Assembly (NCBI RefSeq): GCF_002198655.1
Contig: NZ_MWLN01000181.1
Location: forward strand, 1-64,000
Reading direction: 5' to 3'
Length of the DNA stretch: 64,000 bases
From: Kineosporia sp. A_224
Lineage (GTDB): Bacteria > Actinomycetota > Actinomycetes > Actinomycetales > Kineosporiaceae
Shown here: in pieces, positions 50,288 through 58,361 of the stretch
Layout of the letters: each line of letters opens with the position of its first letter
How positions within the stretch are numbered: the stretch's first letter is position 1
Program-made: the position numbers and the translations under genes
The notes under the pieces: generated by a model
Database searches by the model: none
Seen by the model: only the letters and a program-made list of their open reading frames with translations
Told to the model about the DNA's origin: nothing

Positions 50288-51094
50288 ATGGCGACGTACA
50301 CCTGTCCCGAGGGGCACACCTCCTCGGCGGACGACTACTGCGACGTCTGCGGCGCGCCCATCGGAGGCGCCGCGGCCGGGGCGGCCGCGGGGGCGACCCC
50401 GCCGCCGCTCGCCCCGCCCTCGGGCACCGCACCGTCCGCGGCCCCGGCCGCGGGCGGGTCGTCGCTCGACCTCGACGCGCCGGCGTCCGGGGCTGCCGGA
50501 TCCACGTCCGGCAAGCCGTGCCCGAACTGCCAGGCGGCGAACCTCACGGACGCGCTGTTCTGCGAGGACTGCGGCTACGACTTCACGACGGGGCAGATGC
50601 CGCGGGCGGTCCCGACGACGCCCGAGCTCGCACCGCTCGACCCGCCGGCCGGTGCGCCGGGCGGGCCGGCCGACGGCCCGGTCGAGTGGGTCGTCGAGGT
50701 CTGGGTGGACCCGGACTGGCACGCCGCCCAGGACGCCGCCGACCCGTGCCCCTCGCCGGGCATGCCGGTCGTCGTCCCGCTCGTCGGGTCGAGCCTGCTC
50801 GTCGGCCGGACGTCCGCGAGCCGGAACATCCACCCGCAGGTCGACCTCGGCACCGACACCGGCGTCTCCCGGCGGCACGCCCAGCTGACGACGGACGGCA
50901 TGCGCTGGTTCGTCGAGGACCTCCAGTCGGCGAACGGCACGTACGTCGGGGCGTCCGGCGCCCCGCTGCCGACGACGCCCGTCACGCCCGGCCAGCGCAC
51001 CGAGCTCGCCGACGACGACCGGGTGTACATCGGCGCGTGGACCCGCCTCGTCATCCGCAAGGCGACCCCGCAGGAGCAGGGCCCGACTCCCTGA
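50288..51094 (+). CDS. FHA-domain protein with two zinc ribbons
   Basis: A 268-residue protein. An N-terminal ribbon (C6/H10/C18/C21, DDYCDVCG) and a second Cys4 ribbon (C78/C81/C92/C95, CPNC...FCEDCG) are joined by a Pro/Ala/Gly linker. The C-terminal FHA domain (about 133-262) has GR at 173-174, SRRHAQL at 194-200 and SANGTYV at 214-220, so phosphothreonine binding should work. It is likely the reader of PknG phosphorylation, but it lacks the ETTS motif of OdhI/GarA, so I do not call it that. ATG 50288 follows the VWA gene after five bases, and AGGGGCG overlaps the spacing. A terminator follows. Confidence 0.92.
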   Translation: MATYTCPEGHTSSADDYCDVCGAPIGGAAAGAAAGATPPPLAPPSGTAPSAAPAAGGSSLDLDAPASGAAGSTSGKPCPNCQAANLTDALFCEDCGYDFTTGQMPRAVPTTPELAPLDPPAGAPGGPADGPVEWVVEVWVDPDWHAAQDAADPCPSPGMPVVVPLVGSSLLVGRTSASRNIHPQVDLGTDTGVSRRHAQLTTDGMRWFVEDLQSANGTYVGASGAPLPTTPVTPGQRTELADDDRVYIGAWTRLVIRKATPQEQGPTP

Positions 51095-51103
51095 CGACCT
51101 GAC

Positions 51104-51134
51104 GACCGTGCCCGGCCCGGCGCCGGGCACGGTC
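51104..51134. terminator. Terminator of the telA-pknG cluster
   Basis: A 13-base perfect stem (51104-51116 with 51122-51134), loop CCGGC, ten bases after the FHA gene stop. It marks the end of the ten-gene cluster. Confidence 0.7.
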
Positions 51135-51183
51135 TGCGCGGGACGTCACACGCCCCGTGGCGAGAAGGGCTCTCCGGAGTCGC

Positions 51184-51189
51184 TAGCCT
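51184..51189 (+). promoter_or_regulatory. Candidate -10 element of mdh
   Basis: TAGCCT lies 84 bases before the mdh ATG and after the cluster terminator, so mdh appears to have its own promoter. Confidence 0.4.
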
Positions 51190-51273
51190 TGCCGACGGAC
51201 GAATGCGGCGTCGCGCCGTCCAGGTACGGCTTGCCAGGCGCCGCCACCCGACGTGAAGGGGAGTGGCGCACCG

Positions 51274-52230
51274 ATGGCGCGCAACGGCATCGTGACCGTG
51301 GTGGGAGCCGGGTTCTACGGCTCGACGACGGCCCAGCGACTGGCTGAGTACGACATCTTCGACAAGGTCGTGCTCACGGACATCCGTGACGGCTGGGCCG
51401 AGGGCCTGGCGCTCGACCTCAACCAGTCCCGGCCGATCGAGGGCTTCGAGACCCAGGTGGTCGGCAAGACGACCGGCACCGACGGCACCGGCTACGAGGC
51501 AATCCAGGGCTCGGACATCGTCGTCATCACCGCGGGCCTGCCCCGCAAGCCCGGCATGAGCCGGATGGACCTGCTCGGCGTCAACGGCGGCATCGTCCGC
51601 GGCGTCGCCGAGAACGTCGCGAAGCACGCGCCCGACGCGGTCATCATCATCGTGTCGAACCCGCTCGACGAGATGACGACGCTCGCCCAGATCGCGAGCA
51701 AGTTCCCGCACGAGCGGGTCATCGGCCAGGCCGGCATGCTCGACACCGCGCGGTTCTCCTACTTCGTCGCCGAGAAGCTCGCGGTGCCGGTCGGCGCCGT
51801 GAAGACCCTCACCCTCGGCTCGCACGGCGACACGATGGTCCCGGTCCCGAGCGCCTGCACCGTCAACGGCAAGCCGCTCGCCGACCTGCTGCCCGCCGAC
51901 ACGATCGAGGAGCTCGTCGTCCGCACCCGCAACGGCGGTGCCGAGGTCGTGGCGCTGCTCAAGTCCGGCTCGGCGTACTACGCGCCGTCGGCCGCCGCCG
52001 CCCGGATGGCCAAGGCCGTCGCCGAGGACAGCGGCGCCGTCATGCCCGTCTGTGCCTGGCTCACGGGCCAGTTCGGCATCAGCGACGTGTACCTCGGCGT
52101 CGAGGCCGAGCTCGGCAAGGGCGGCGTCCGCTCGATCGTCGAGCGCGACCTCACCGAGACCGAGGTCGCCGGGCTCAAGGAGGCCGCCGCCGCGGTCAAG
52201 GCCAAGGCCGCGGACGTCGCGTCCCTCTGA
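51274..52230 (+). CDS. mdh: Malate dehydrogenase (lactate-dehydrogenase-like type)
   Basis: A 318-residue NAD-dependent enzyme interconverting malate and oxaloacetate. The Rossmann motif VVGAGFYGSTTA is at residues 8-19, and an Asp ends the second strand (LTDIRDG), favouring NAD. Substrate arginines fall in LPRKPGMSRMDL, and the catalytic His in GSHGDTMVP. IIVSNPLDEMTT is typical. It is of the LDH-like malate dehydrogenase group. ATG 51274 has AAGGGGAG nine bases upstream; ATG 51253 is less likely. In related genomes mdh follows DUF3017 closely; here the kinase cluster intervenes. A hairpin separates it from the convergent AraC gene. Confidence 0.95.
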   Translation: MARNGIVTVVGAGFYGSTTAQRLAEYDIFDKVVLTDIRDGWAEGLALDLNQSRPIEGFETQVVGKTTGTDGTGYEAIQGSDIVVITAGLPRKPGMSRMDLLGVNGGIVRGVAENVAKHAPDAVIIIVSNPLDEMTTLAQIASKFPHERVIGQAGMLDTARFSYFVAEKLAVPVGAVKTLTLGSHGDTMVPVPSACTVNGKPLADLLPADTIEELVVRTRNGGAEVVALLKSGSAYYAPSAAAARMAKAVAEDSGAVMPVCAWLTGQFGISDVYLGVEAELGKGGVRSIVERDLTETEVAGLKEAAAAVKAKAADVASL

Positions 52231-52243
52231 CCTCGTCAGCACC

Positions 52244-52280
52244 CGGAGGACCTGTCCGCTGTCTGCGGGCAGGTCCTCCG
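52244..52280. terminator. Terminator between convergent mdh and AraC gene
   Basis: An 11-base outer stem (52244-52254 with 52270-52280) plus an inner CCGC/GCGG pairing. It serves both converging genes. Confidence 0.65.
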
Positions 52281-52291
52281 CGTCGTCCGGG

Positions 52292-53140
52292 TCAGACCGT
52301 CGTCAGGCTGCGGGTGTACGCGGCGGGCGTCGTGCCGAGGTGGGACCGGAAGTCGCGGACGAGGTGGGCCTGGTCGGCGTAGCCGAGGTCGGCGGCGAGC
52401 GCGGCCCACACGACGTCGTCCCCGCCCGCGGCCCGGTCGGCCGCCTCGACGATCCGCCAGCGCCGGATCACCCACGCCGGGCTGACCCCGAGCGCCTGGG
52501 AGAACATCCGCTGCAGGGTGCGGACGCCGACCCCCGCGTGCGCGGCGAGCTGCTCCACCCGGACGACGGACCGGTCGTGCTCGGCGACCGCGGCGACCGC
52601 CGTCACCTCGCGGGCCAGGGCGAGCGCCGCCGCCGGCCGGCGGCCGACGACCTCCTCGAGGACGGCGCGCAGCGCCGCGACCCGGGCCGGCTCGTCGCCC
52701 GCGCGCTCGACGGTCGCGGCGACTCCGGGGACGCCGATCGCGTCGTCCATCGGCACCTCGGCGTCGGTGAGGGTGTGCGCCGGGCGGTCGGTGAGCGCAC
52801 CGAGCCCGCCGGACGTCTTCGCCGCGACGGTCCAGCCGTCGCCGACGAGCCGGCGCTCGTCGAGCCGGCGGTGCACGCCGTAGACCCGCGCACCGGCCGG
52901 CTTCATGACCCGGCCCGCCCGGTCGACCGTGCCGACCGACAGGTGCGACCCGGGGTGGGTGAGCACCTTCTGGACGTGCTCCATGCCCTCCGGCAGGTCG
53001 TAGGCGACGGCCCAGAACCAGTCGACGAGGCCGTCGAGCGCCTCACCCGGCGGGTACCGCTCGAGCGAGACGATCGTCCGCATGAACGCGGGGTCGACGA
53101 TGCCCCGGGTGTCGTCGGGGCCGGGGACGGAGGACCGCAT
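52292..53140 (-). CDS. AraC-family transcriptional regulator with DUF6597-type N-terminal domain
   Basis: A 282-residue regulator. The N-terminal domain (about residues 20-150) matches the type that begins with ERYPPGEALDGLVDWFWAVAYDLP and contains THPGSHLSV and VYGVHRR. The C-terminal double helix-turn-helix (about 180-278) shows VEQLAAHAGVGVRTLQRMFSQALGVSPAWVIRRWRI and the second helix LAADLGYADQAHLVRDFRSHLGTTPAAY. The ligand is unknown. ATG 53140 has GTGGAG five bases upstream. A 445-base gap separates it from the divergent DinB-like gene. Confidence 0.9.
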   Translation of the reverse strand: MRSSVPGPDDTRGIVDPAFMRTIVSLERYPPGEALDGLVDWFWAVAYDLPEGMEHVQKVLTHPGSHLSVGTVDRAGRVMKPAGARVYGVHRRLDERRLVGDGWTVAAKTSGGLGALTDRPAHTLTDAEVPMDDAIGVPGVAATVERAGDEPARVAALRAVLEEVVGRRPAAALALAREVTAVAAVAEHDRSVVRVEQLAAHAGVGVRTLQRMFSQALGVSPAWVIRRWRIVEAADRAAGGDDVVWAALAADLGYADQAHLVRDFRSHLGTTPAAYTRSLTTV

Positions 53141-53585
53141 CGCTCCACGGTAACCGCGCCGTCCGACATCGCCCGCGGCGATCGTCGCGGCACGTCCGGG
53201 CGGCGTCGCGCCGCTCCCGTCGCGCAGGTGCTTGCTCTGCCATCACCAGCGAGCCGGCATCGCGCACCCGCCTGCTCCGCCCTCACGGCCGAGCCGGGAC
53301 GTCGTCGCGGCAGTCGGTGCAGCCCGCTGCACGTCCTGGCGTGCATCGGTCTGCAGCCATCGGTGCAACGAGGCTGGCCGCGAGCTCGGGTCGGTGATCG
53401 GGTCCGTCTCATCGCGATCACGACACTGAGGACCCGAGCACGGACCCGAGCACGGACCCGAGCACGGAACCGAGCACGCACACGAAGGGCGATCCGGCCG
53501 CTTGGGGACGACGGCCCCGGCGCTCCTGCTCCGCTGTGTCGCGAACTTTCAATCCGCGCGCGGACGGCGTCCCTAGGCTCGCTGC
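53141..53585. other. 445-bp intergenic region with tandem repeat
   Basis: No gene is convincing here; short open frames lack codon bias. The region has visibly lower GC than its surroundings, a four-unit 12-base tandem repeat (53431-53478), and the -10 box of the downstream gene at its right end. Confidence 0.5.
53431..53478 (+). repeat. Tandem 12-bp repeat, four units
   Basis: GACCCGAGCACG is repeated three times exactly, then once as GAACCGAGCACG. It lies about 95 bases before the -10 box of the DinB-like gene. It may be an array of regulator sites or a simple slippage repeat. Confidence 0.85.
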
Positions 53586-53586
53586 A
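53574..53586 (+). promoter_or_regulatory. -10 element of the DinB-like gene (leaderless)
   Basis: TAGGCT at 53574-53579 ends six bases before ATG 53586. No Shine-Dalgarno is present. Confidence 0.5.
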
Positions 53587-54299
53587 TGACCGCTGACACG
53601 AACGCACAGACCGACGGCACACAGACTGAGAGCACGCAGACCGACATTCCCTTCTTCCCCGCGCCGGCCCCAGCGGCCCTGGCCGACCCGGGCACCGCGC
53701 GGGAGCTGCTCCTGCCCGTCCTCGACAGCCTCGCGGCCGTCGTCGCCGCGATCGGGGACGACGACCTGGCCCGCCCGACGCCCTGCCGCGACTACGACGT
53801 CGCCGGGCTGCGCGACCACGTCCTCGGCTGGCTCGACCTCTTCGGCGCGGCCTTCGCCGACCCGGCGCGGGCGACGACCCGGCCCGACCCGGAGCAGTTC
53901 CACGCCGCCGACCTGCCGACCGCTGCCTTCCCGGCCCCGCAGGACGTCGTCCGCACCGCCGCCGGCCGCTTCGAGCAGGCGCTCGCCGGCGGCGTCCTCG
54001 GCGGCGAGGTCGTCATGTCGCAGTCCCGGATGACCGGCCCGGCGGCGCTCGGCATGGTCCTCGGCGAGTACGTCGTCCACGGCTGGGACCTCGCGACCGC
54101 GACCGGGCAGGCGTGGACGCCCCCGCAGCAGGCCGTCACCGTCGCGCACGAGTTCTTCGGCGGTGTCGTCGCGCCCGAGTACCGCGGCCCCGACGGCGGC
54201 TTCTTCGACGCCGAGGTCGAGGTGGGGGACGACGCACCCGCCCTCGACCGGTTGCTCGGCTTCGCGGGCCGCGACCCGCAGTGGACGCCGACCGGCTGA
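53586..54299 (+). CDS. DinB-like / TIGR03086-family metal-binding protein
   Basis: A 237-residue protein of the mycothiol-dependent maleylpyruvate isomerase-like superfamily. Family features are LARPTPCRDYDVAGLRDHVLGWLDLFG (about residues 59-85, metal-binding His in the RDHVLG helix), and GEYVVHGWDLATATGQ with the second His near residue 165. Members are thiol-dependent enzymes, many of unknown substrate. A 25-residue Thr/Gln-rich N-terminus precedes the domain. ATG 53586 follows a -10 box by six bases. A large palindrome follows the stop. Confidence 0.82.
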   Translation: MTADTNAQTDGTQTESTQTDIPFFPAPAPAALADPGTARELLLPVLDSLAAVVAAIGDDDLARPTPCRDYDVAGLRDHVLGWLDLFGAAFADPARATTRPDPEQFHAADLPTAAFPAPQDVVRTAAGRFEQALAGGVLGGEVVMSQSRMTGPAALGMVLGEYVVHGWDLATATGQAWTPPQQAVTVAHEFFGGVVAPEYRGPDGGFFDAEVEVGDDAPALDRLLGFAGRDPQWTPTG

Positions 54300-54307
54300 G
54301 CCGTTCA

Positions 54308-54361
54308 GCGCCTCAGAGGTAGATCCGCCTGCATATGCACGCCGATCTACCTCTGAGGCGC
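54308..54361. terminator. Bidirectional terminator with perfect 18-bp arms
   Basis: Perfect 18-base arms (54308-54325 and 54344-54361, beginning GCGCCTCAGAGG) enclose an 18-base loop that itself contains GCATATGC. It lies between the convergent DinB-like and aquaporin genes. There is no T tract. Confidence 0.75.
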
Positions 54362-54375
54362 ATGACGGGCCGCCG

Positions 54376-55128
54376 TCAGGAGGCGGCGGCGCGGGTCTCG
54401 CCCTCGAGCTGAGCGGTGACCCGCTCGCCGGTGATGAGCGCGTACGTCGCACCGGCGATCGCGGCCCCGACGAGCGGCGCGAGCCAGAACAGCCACAGCT
54501 GCCCGAGCGCCCACGAGTCGGTGAAGAGCGCGACGCCGGTCGAGCGGGCCGGGTTCACCGACGTGTTCGTCACCGGGATCGACACGAGGTGGATGAGCGT
54601 CAGGGCGAGGCCGATCGGGATCGGGGCGAACCCGACGGGGGCCCGGCCGTCCGTCGCGCCGAGGATCACGTAGAGGAACACCGCCGTGAGCACGATCTCG
54701 ACGACGAGCGCCGCGGTGAGCGAGTAGCCGCCGGGGGAGTGGTCGCGGTAGCCGTTCGCGGCGAAGCCCGACGCGCCCGCGTCGAAGCCGTCCTGGCCCG
54801 ACGCGACGACGAGCAGGACGCCGCCGGCGACGATCCCGGCGACGACCTGGGTGACGACGTACGCGGCGACGTCCTTCCACGGGAAGCGCTTCGCGACCGC
54901 GAGCCCCAGGGTCACCGCCGGGTTGAAGTGGCCGCCGGAGACGTGCCCCACCGCGTAGGCCATCGTCAGCACCGAGAGGCCGAACGCGAGCGCGACGCCG
55001 AGCAGGCCGACGCCGACGTCCGGGAAGCCGGCGGCGAGGACGGCCGTCCCGCAGCCGCCGAAGACGAGCCAGAACGTGCCGAGGAACTCCGCGCCGAGGC
55101 GGGAGGAGAGGGCGGGGGTGGCAGCCAT
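54376..55128 (-). CDS. aqpZ: MIP-family aquaporin (AqpZ-like)
   Basis: A 250-residue channel with six hydrophobic helices. Both signature loops are present: [10 protein letters not shown] (first NPA, about residue 63) and [10 protein letters not shown] (second NPA, about residue 185). [20 protein letters not shown] forms helix 1. The second NPAR with the selectivity-filter Arg and the overall length are typical of AqpZ water channels; glycerol facilitators are usually longer with a GLARD-type loop. ATG 55128 has Shine-Dalgarno GGAGGT. The transcript is a single gene. Confidence 0.92.
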   Translation of the reverse strand: MAATPALSSRLGAEFLGTFWLVFGGCGTAVLAAGFPDVGVGLLGVALAFGLSVLTMAYAVGHVSGGHFNPAVTLGLAVAKRFPWKDVAAYVVTQVVAGIVAGGVLLVVASGQDGFDAGASGFAANGYRDHSPGGYSLTAALVVEIVLTAVFLYVILGATDGRAPVGFAPIPIGLALTLIHLVSIPVTNTSVNPARSTGVALFTDSWALGQLWLFWLAPLVGAAIAGATYALITGERVTAQLEGETRAAAS

Positions 55129-55377
55129 GGAGGACCTCCGGGGCGAGAGCGGCTGTCTCTGGGTGATCCAATGTGTCGCTGATCCCATGGTTTGACCAGG
55201 CTTCACGCGGTGACACCGGCGTGTCGCTGTCGGTGCAGGTCGTGTCGTCCGGGTGCCAGGCCGGAATCGACCGCAAACGGAGGTGATCGGGTGCATCCGG
55301 GCGCCGTGGCAGGCCCGAAGTAGGGGCACGAGGAGCCGGCGACGGCGCCGGACCCGCTCCCCGACGAAGGGACCCCC

Positions 55378-56028
55378 ATGAACCTCCGACGACGTCTCGC
55401 CGCAGCGGCCGCCTCCGGTGTCGCATTCGCCCTCGGAGCGACCGTCCTGGCCGCCGCACCGGCCTCCGCGACGACCACGGCACCGGGCACCCGCTCGCTC
55501 GCCGCCGTCCTGCTCTCGGACGGCAACCAGTTCGACCGCAACTGGAACGACTACGACATCGTCACCGAGGCCGTGCTCGCGGTGCTCGCCGCCAAGCCGA
55601 GCTCGCCGGTCAAGGTCGTCACCGACGGCAACGTCGCGCTCACCGCCTTCCTCCCGCGGGACGACGCCTTCCGCCGGCTCGTCAAGGACCTCACGGGCAC
55701 CCGACCCAAGACCGAGAAGGCGACGTTCGAGGCCGTCGCGGGCCTCGGCATCGACACTGTCGAGACCGTCCTGCTCTACCACGTCGTCCCGGGGGCGACG
55801 ATCACGCGGGCGCAGGCGCTCAAGGCCGACGGCGCGAAGCTCACGACGGCGCTCGGCAGCACCGTGAAGGTCGACGTCACGAAGCGGCACGGCAAGCGCG
55901 TCATCAAGCTCGTCGACGCGGACCGCACGGACCGCAACCCGCGGGTCGTCAAGGCCGACATCAACAAGCGGAACCAGCAGATCGCGCACGGCGTCGACCG
56001 CGTCCTGCGCCCGCTCGACCTGCCCTGA
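55378..56028 (+). CDS. Secreted fasciclin (FAS1) domain protein
   Basis: A 216-residue exported protein. The signal peptide has a basic start ([12 protein letters not shown]), a hydrophobic core and an APASA cleavage site near residue 31. A single FAS1-like domain follows, with [36 protein letters not shown] and [21 protein letters not shown], which match FAS1 boxes H1 and YH. It ends [15 protein letters not shown], as FAS1 domains do. Such proteins mediate adhesion or sit in the cell wall. Shine-Dalgarno is GAAGGGA. Confidence 0.88.
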   Translation: MNLRRRLAAAAASGVAFALGATVLAAAPASATTTAPGTRSLAAVLLSDGNQFDRNWNDYDIVTEAVLAVLAAKPSSPVKVVTDGNVALTAFLPRDDAFRRLVKDLTGTRPKTEKATFEAVAGLGIDTVETVLLYHVVPGATITRAQALKADGAKLTTALGSTVKVDVTKRHGKRVIKLVDADRTDRNPRVVKADINKRNQQIAHGVDRVLRPLDLP

Positions 56029-56035
56029 CCGGACG

Positions 56036-56077
56036 GCGGGCCGCCGGCCGCCGGGGACACCCCGGTCGGCGGCCCGC
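56036..56077. terminator. Terminator after the fasciclin gene
   Basis: An outer 10-base stem (56036-56045 with 56068-56077) and an inner CCGGGG/CCCCGG pairing around ACA. There is no T tract. Confidence 0.65.
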
Positions 56078-56133
56078 ACCTGCCGTCCGTCGACGTCACA
56101 CCGCCCGCGGACGGCGCCGTGCGCGGGCGTCGA

Positions 56134-56139
56134 TAGGCT
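56134..56139 (+). promoter_or_regulatory. Candidate -10 element of icd
   Basis: TAGGCT lies about 75 bases before the start, leaving a leader that contains the Shine-Dalgarno AAGGAG. Confidence 0.4.
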
Positions 56140-56215
56140 GCGCGTCGGAATCAGTGCCGCGGCACGGCCCCACCCGGCCGGTGCCGGCGCGGACAGCGTC
56201 GAAGGAGTCGTGTCA

Positions 56216-57433
56216 GTGTCGAAGATCAAGGTTGCCGGGCCCGTCGTCGAGCTCGACGGCGACGAGATGACCCGCATCATCTGGCAGTTCATCAAGGACC
56301 GGCTGGTCCACCCGTACCTCGACGTCGACCTGCGCTACTACGACCTCGGCATCGAGCACCGGGACGCCACCGACGACCAGGTGACGATCGACGCCGCGAA
56401 CGCCATCAAGGAGCACGGGGTCGGCGTCAAGTGCGCGACGATCACCCCCGACGAGGCCCGCGTCGAGGAGTTCGGCCTCAAGAAGATGTGGGTCTCGCCG
56501 AACGGCACGATCCGCAACATCCTCGGCGGCGTCGTCTTCCGCGAGCCGATCATCATCAGCAACATCCCGCGGCTCGTCCCGGGCTGGACCAAGCCGATCG
56601 TCATCGGCCGCCACGCCCACGGCGACCAGTACAAGGCGACGAACTTCAAGGTCCCCGGCGCCGGGCAGCTGACGATCACGTTCACGCCCGAGGACGGCTC
56701 CGAGCCGATCCAGCACGTCGTCGCGAACTACGGCCCCGACGGCGGTGTCGCGATGGGCATGTACAACTTCAACAAGTCCATCGAGGACTTCGCACGCGCC
56801 TCGTTCGCCTACGGCCTGCAGCGGGGCTACCCGGTCTACCTGTCGACGAAGAACACGATCCTCAAGGCCTACGACGGCGCCTTCAAGGACATCTTCGCCG
56901 AGATCTTCGAGACCGAGTACAAGGCCGACTTCGAGGCCGCCGGCATCACGTACGAGCACCGCCTCATCGACGACATGGTCGCCGCCGCGATGAAGTGGGA
57001 GGGCGGCTACGTCTGGGCGTGCAAGAACTACGACGGCGACGTCCAGTCCGACACCGTCGCGCAGGGCTTCGGCTCGCTCGGCCTCATGACGAGCGTGCTC
57101 ATGACCCCGGACGGCAAGACGGTCGAGGCCGAGGCCGCCCACGGCACGGTGACCCGGCACTTCCGCCAGCACCAGCAGGGCAAGCCGACGTCGACGAACC
57201 CGATCGCGTCGATCTACGCCTGGACCGGCGGCCTCAAGCACCGCGGCAAGCTCGACGGCACCCCCGAGGTGACGGCGTTCGCGGAGACCCTCGAGCGGGT
57301 CTGCGTGCAGACCGTCGAGCAGGGCAAGATGACGAAGGACCTCGCCCTCCTCGTCGGCCCGGAGCAGGGCTGGCTCACGACCGAGGACTTCCTCGCCGCG
57401 CTCGACGAGGGTCTGCAGGCCGCCACGAAGTGA
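56216..57433 (+). CDS. icd: NADP-dependent isocitrate dehydrogenase
   Basis: A 405-residue homodimeric-type IDH of the subfamily shared with eukaryotes, oxidising isocitrate to 2-oxoglutarate. Conserved stretches are [55 protein letters not shown] (substrate serine), [59 protein letters not shown] (metal Asp residues) and [16 protein letters not shown] (NADP contacts). GTG 56216 is preferred over GTG 56210 because AAGGAG is then eight bases away rather than two. With sucCD and mdh it is the third TCA-cycle locus of the window. A strong terminator follows. Confidence 0.96.
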   Translation: MSKIKVAGPVVELDGDEMTRIIWQFIKDRLVHPYLDVDLRYYDLGIEHRDATDDQVTIDAANAIKEHGVGVKCATITPDEARVEEFGLKKMWVSPNGTIRNILGGVVFREPIIISNIPRLVPGWTKPIVIGRHAHGDQYKATNFKVPGAGQLTITFTPEDGSEPIQHVVANYGPDGGVAMGMYNFNKSIEDFARASFAYGLQRGYPVYLSTKNTILKAYDGAFKDIFAEIFETEYKADFEAAGITYEHRLIDDMVAAAMKWEGGYVWACKNYDGDVQSDTVAQGFGSLGLMTSVLMTPDGKTVEAEAAHGTVTRHFRQHQQGKPTSTNPIASIYAWTGGLKHRGKLDGTPEVTAFAETLERVCVQTVEQGKMTKDLALLVGPEQGWLTTEDFLAALDEGLQAATK

Positions 57434-57464
57434 CGGCGCGTCGCCCGGCCTGACGCACCGCGCA

Positions 57465-57501
57465 CGAAGGGTCCGGTCCCCGGCGGGGACCGGACCCTTC
57501 G
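57465..57501. terminator. Terminator after icd
   Basis: A perfect 17-base stem (57465-57481 with 57485-57501) and loop GGC, 32 bases after the icd stop. Confidence 0.8.
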
Positions 57502-57636
57502 CCGTCCGGAAGGGCCGTTCGAGGTGCTGTGCTGCACCGGCCGCGGCGCATATGCTGCGCTCGATCGTCGTCCGGCCGCCCCCGTGACGAGCAGGTGCAC
57601 CGGCCGTCGTGGCCGGTCCTCACGGTGCGAGGCGGC

Positions 57637-58344
57637 ATGAGCGACGGAACCGTCCCTGGATCGCGCGCTGCGGCCGCCGGCCGTCCGCTGCGGCTGGTCG
57701 CCTGGGGGCTGCTCGTGGCCTTCGTCGACCTGCGGGTCGGCTGGTTCGACCTGCTGCCGGACGTCGTCGGCTGGCTCCTCGTCGCCGTCGGCGTCCGCAG
57801 GCTCGCGGCAGGACGCGCGCCCGGCCCCGGCGCGCCGGTGGCGTACGTCGCCGCCCTCGTCGCTGCGGTGCTGAGCGTCGTCGACCTGGGGCTGCGGGTG
57901 CTCACGGACGGTGCCCGCAGCGACGCGTGGTCGTTCGTCGCGGGCTCCGGCGGGTTCGCACTCGGCGGCGAGGTCTTCTCGCTCCACGCCGTGGCGACCG
58001 TGCTCGCAGTCCTCACCCTCACGGGCGTCGTCGCCGGGCTCGCCGAGCGCGGCGGGGACGACGTCGCGACCCGGCGGTGGATGCGGCTGCGGCTCGTCTA
58101 CGTCTGCACGGCGCTGCCGGGCCTGGCGATCTGCCTCCTCATGCTGCTGGGCCTGGGCAGTGCTGCCGGCCTCGTGCTGTCGTCGGTGCTCGTCATCGTC
58201 GGGTACGTCGTCTACGCGCTCGTCGTCCTGCGCGCCTTCCGGGACTCCCGCCGGCCGTGGGCGCTGCCCGGGGACGCCGTCCCGCCGCCTGTCGACGGCC
58301 CGGACGCGACCGCCGCCGCGGATCCTGCATCGATCACCGCGTAG
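57637..58344 (+). CDS. Membrane protein of unknown function
   Basis: A 235-residue membrane protein with about six hydrophobic helices: residues 20-35 (VAWGLLVAFVDL), 40-54, 64-84, 110-128, 148-168 and 172-192. Short charged loops and a Pro/Asp/Ala tail follow. No family is recognised. ATG 57637 has GAGGCGG upstream. It is convergent with purU. Confidence 0.65.
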   Translation: MSDGTVPGSRAAAAGRPLRLVAWGLLVAFVDLRVGWFDLLPDVVGWLLVAVGVRRLAAGRAPGPGAPVAYVAALVAAVLSVVDLGLRVLTDGARSDAWSFVAGSGGFALGGEVFSLHAVATVLAVLTLTGVVAGLAERGGDDVATRRWMRLRLVYVCTALPGLAICLLMLLGLGSAAGLVLSSVLVIVGYVVYALVVLRAFRDSRRPWALPGDAVPPPVDGPDATAAADPASITA

Positions 58345-58361
58345 CGCCGGGTGAGCCTGCG

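Noticed and set aside
50288-51094. Calling the FHA protein OdhI/GarA, the known PknG substrate
   Set aside because: It is larger, has two zinc ribbons and lacks the N-terminal ETTS phosphorylation motif. Only the FHA domain is shared.
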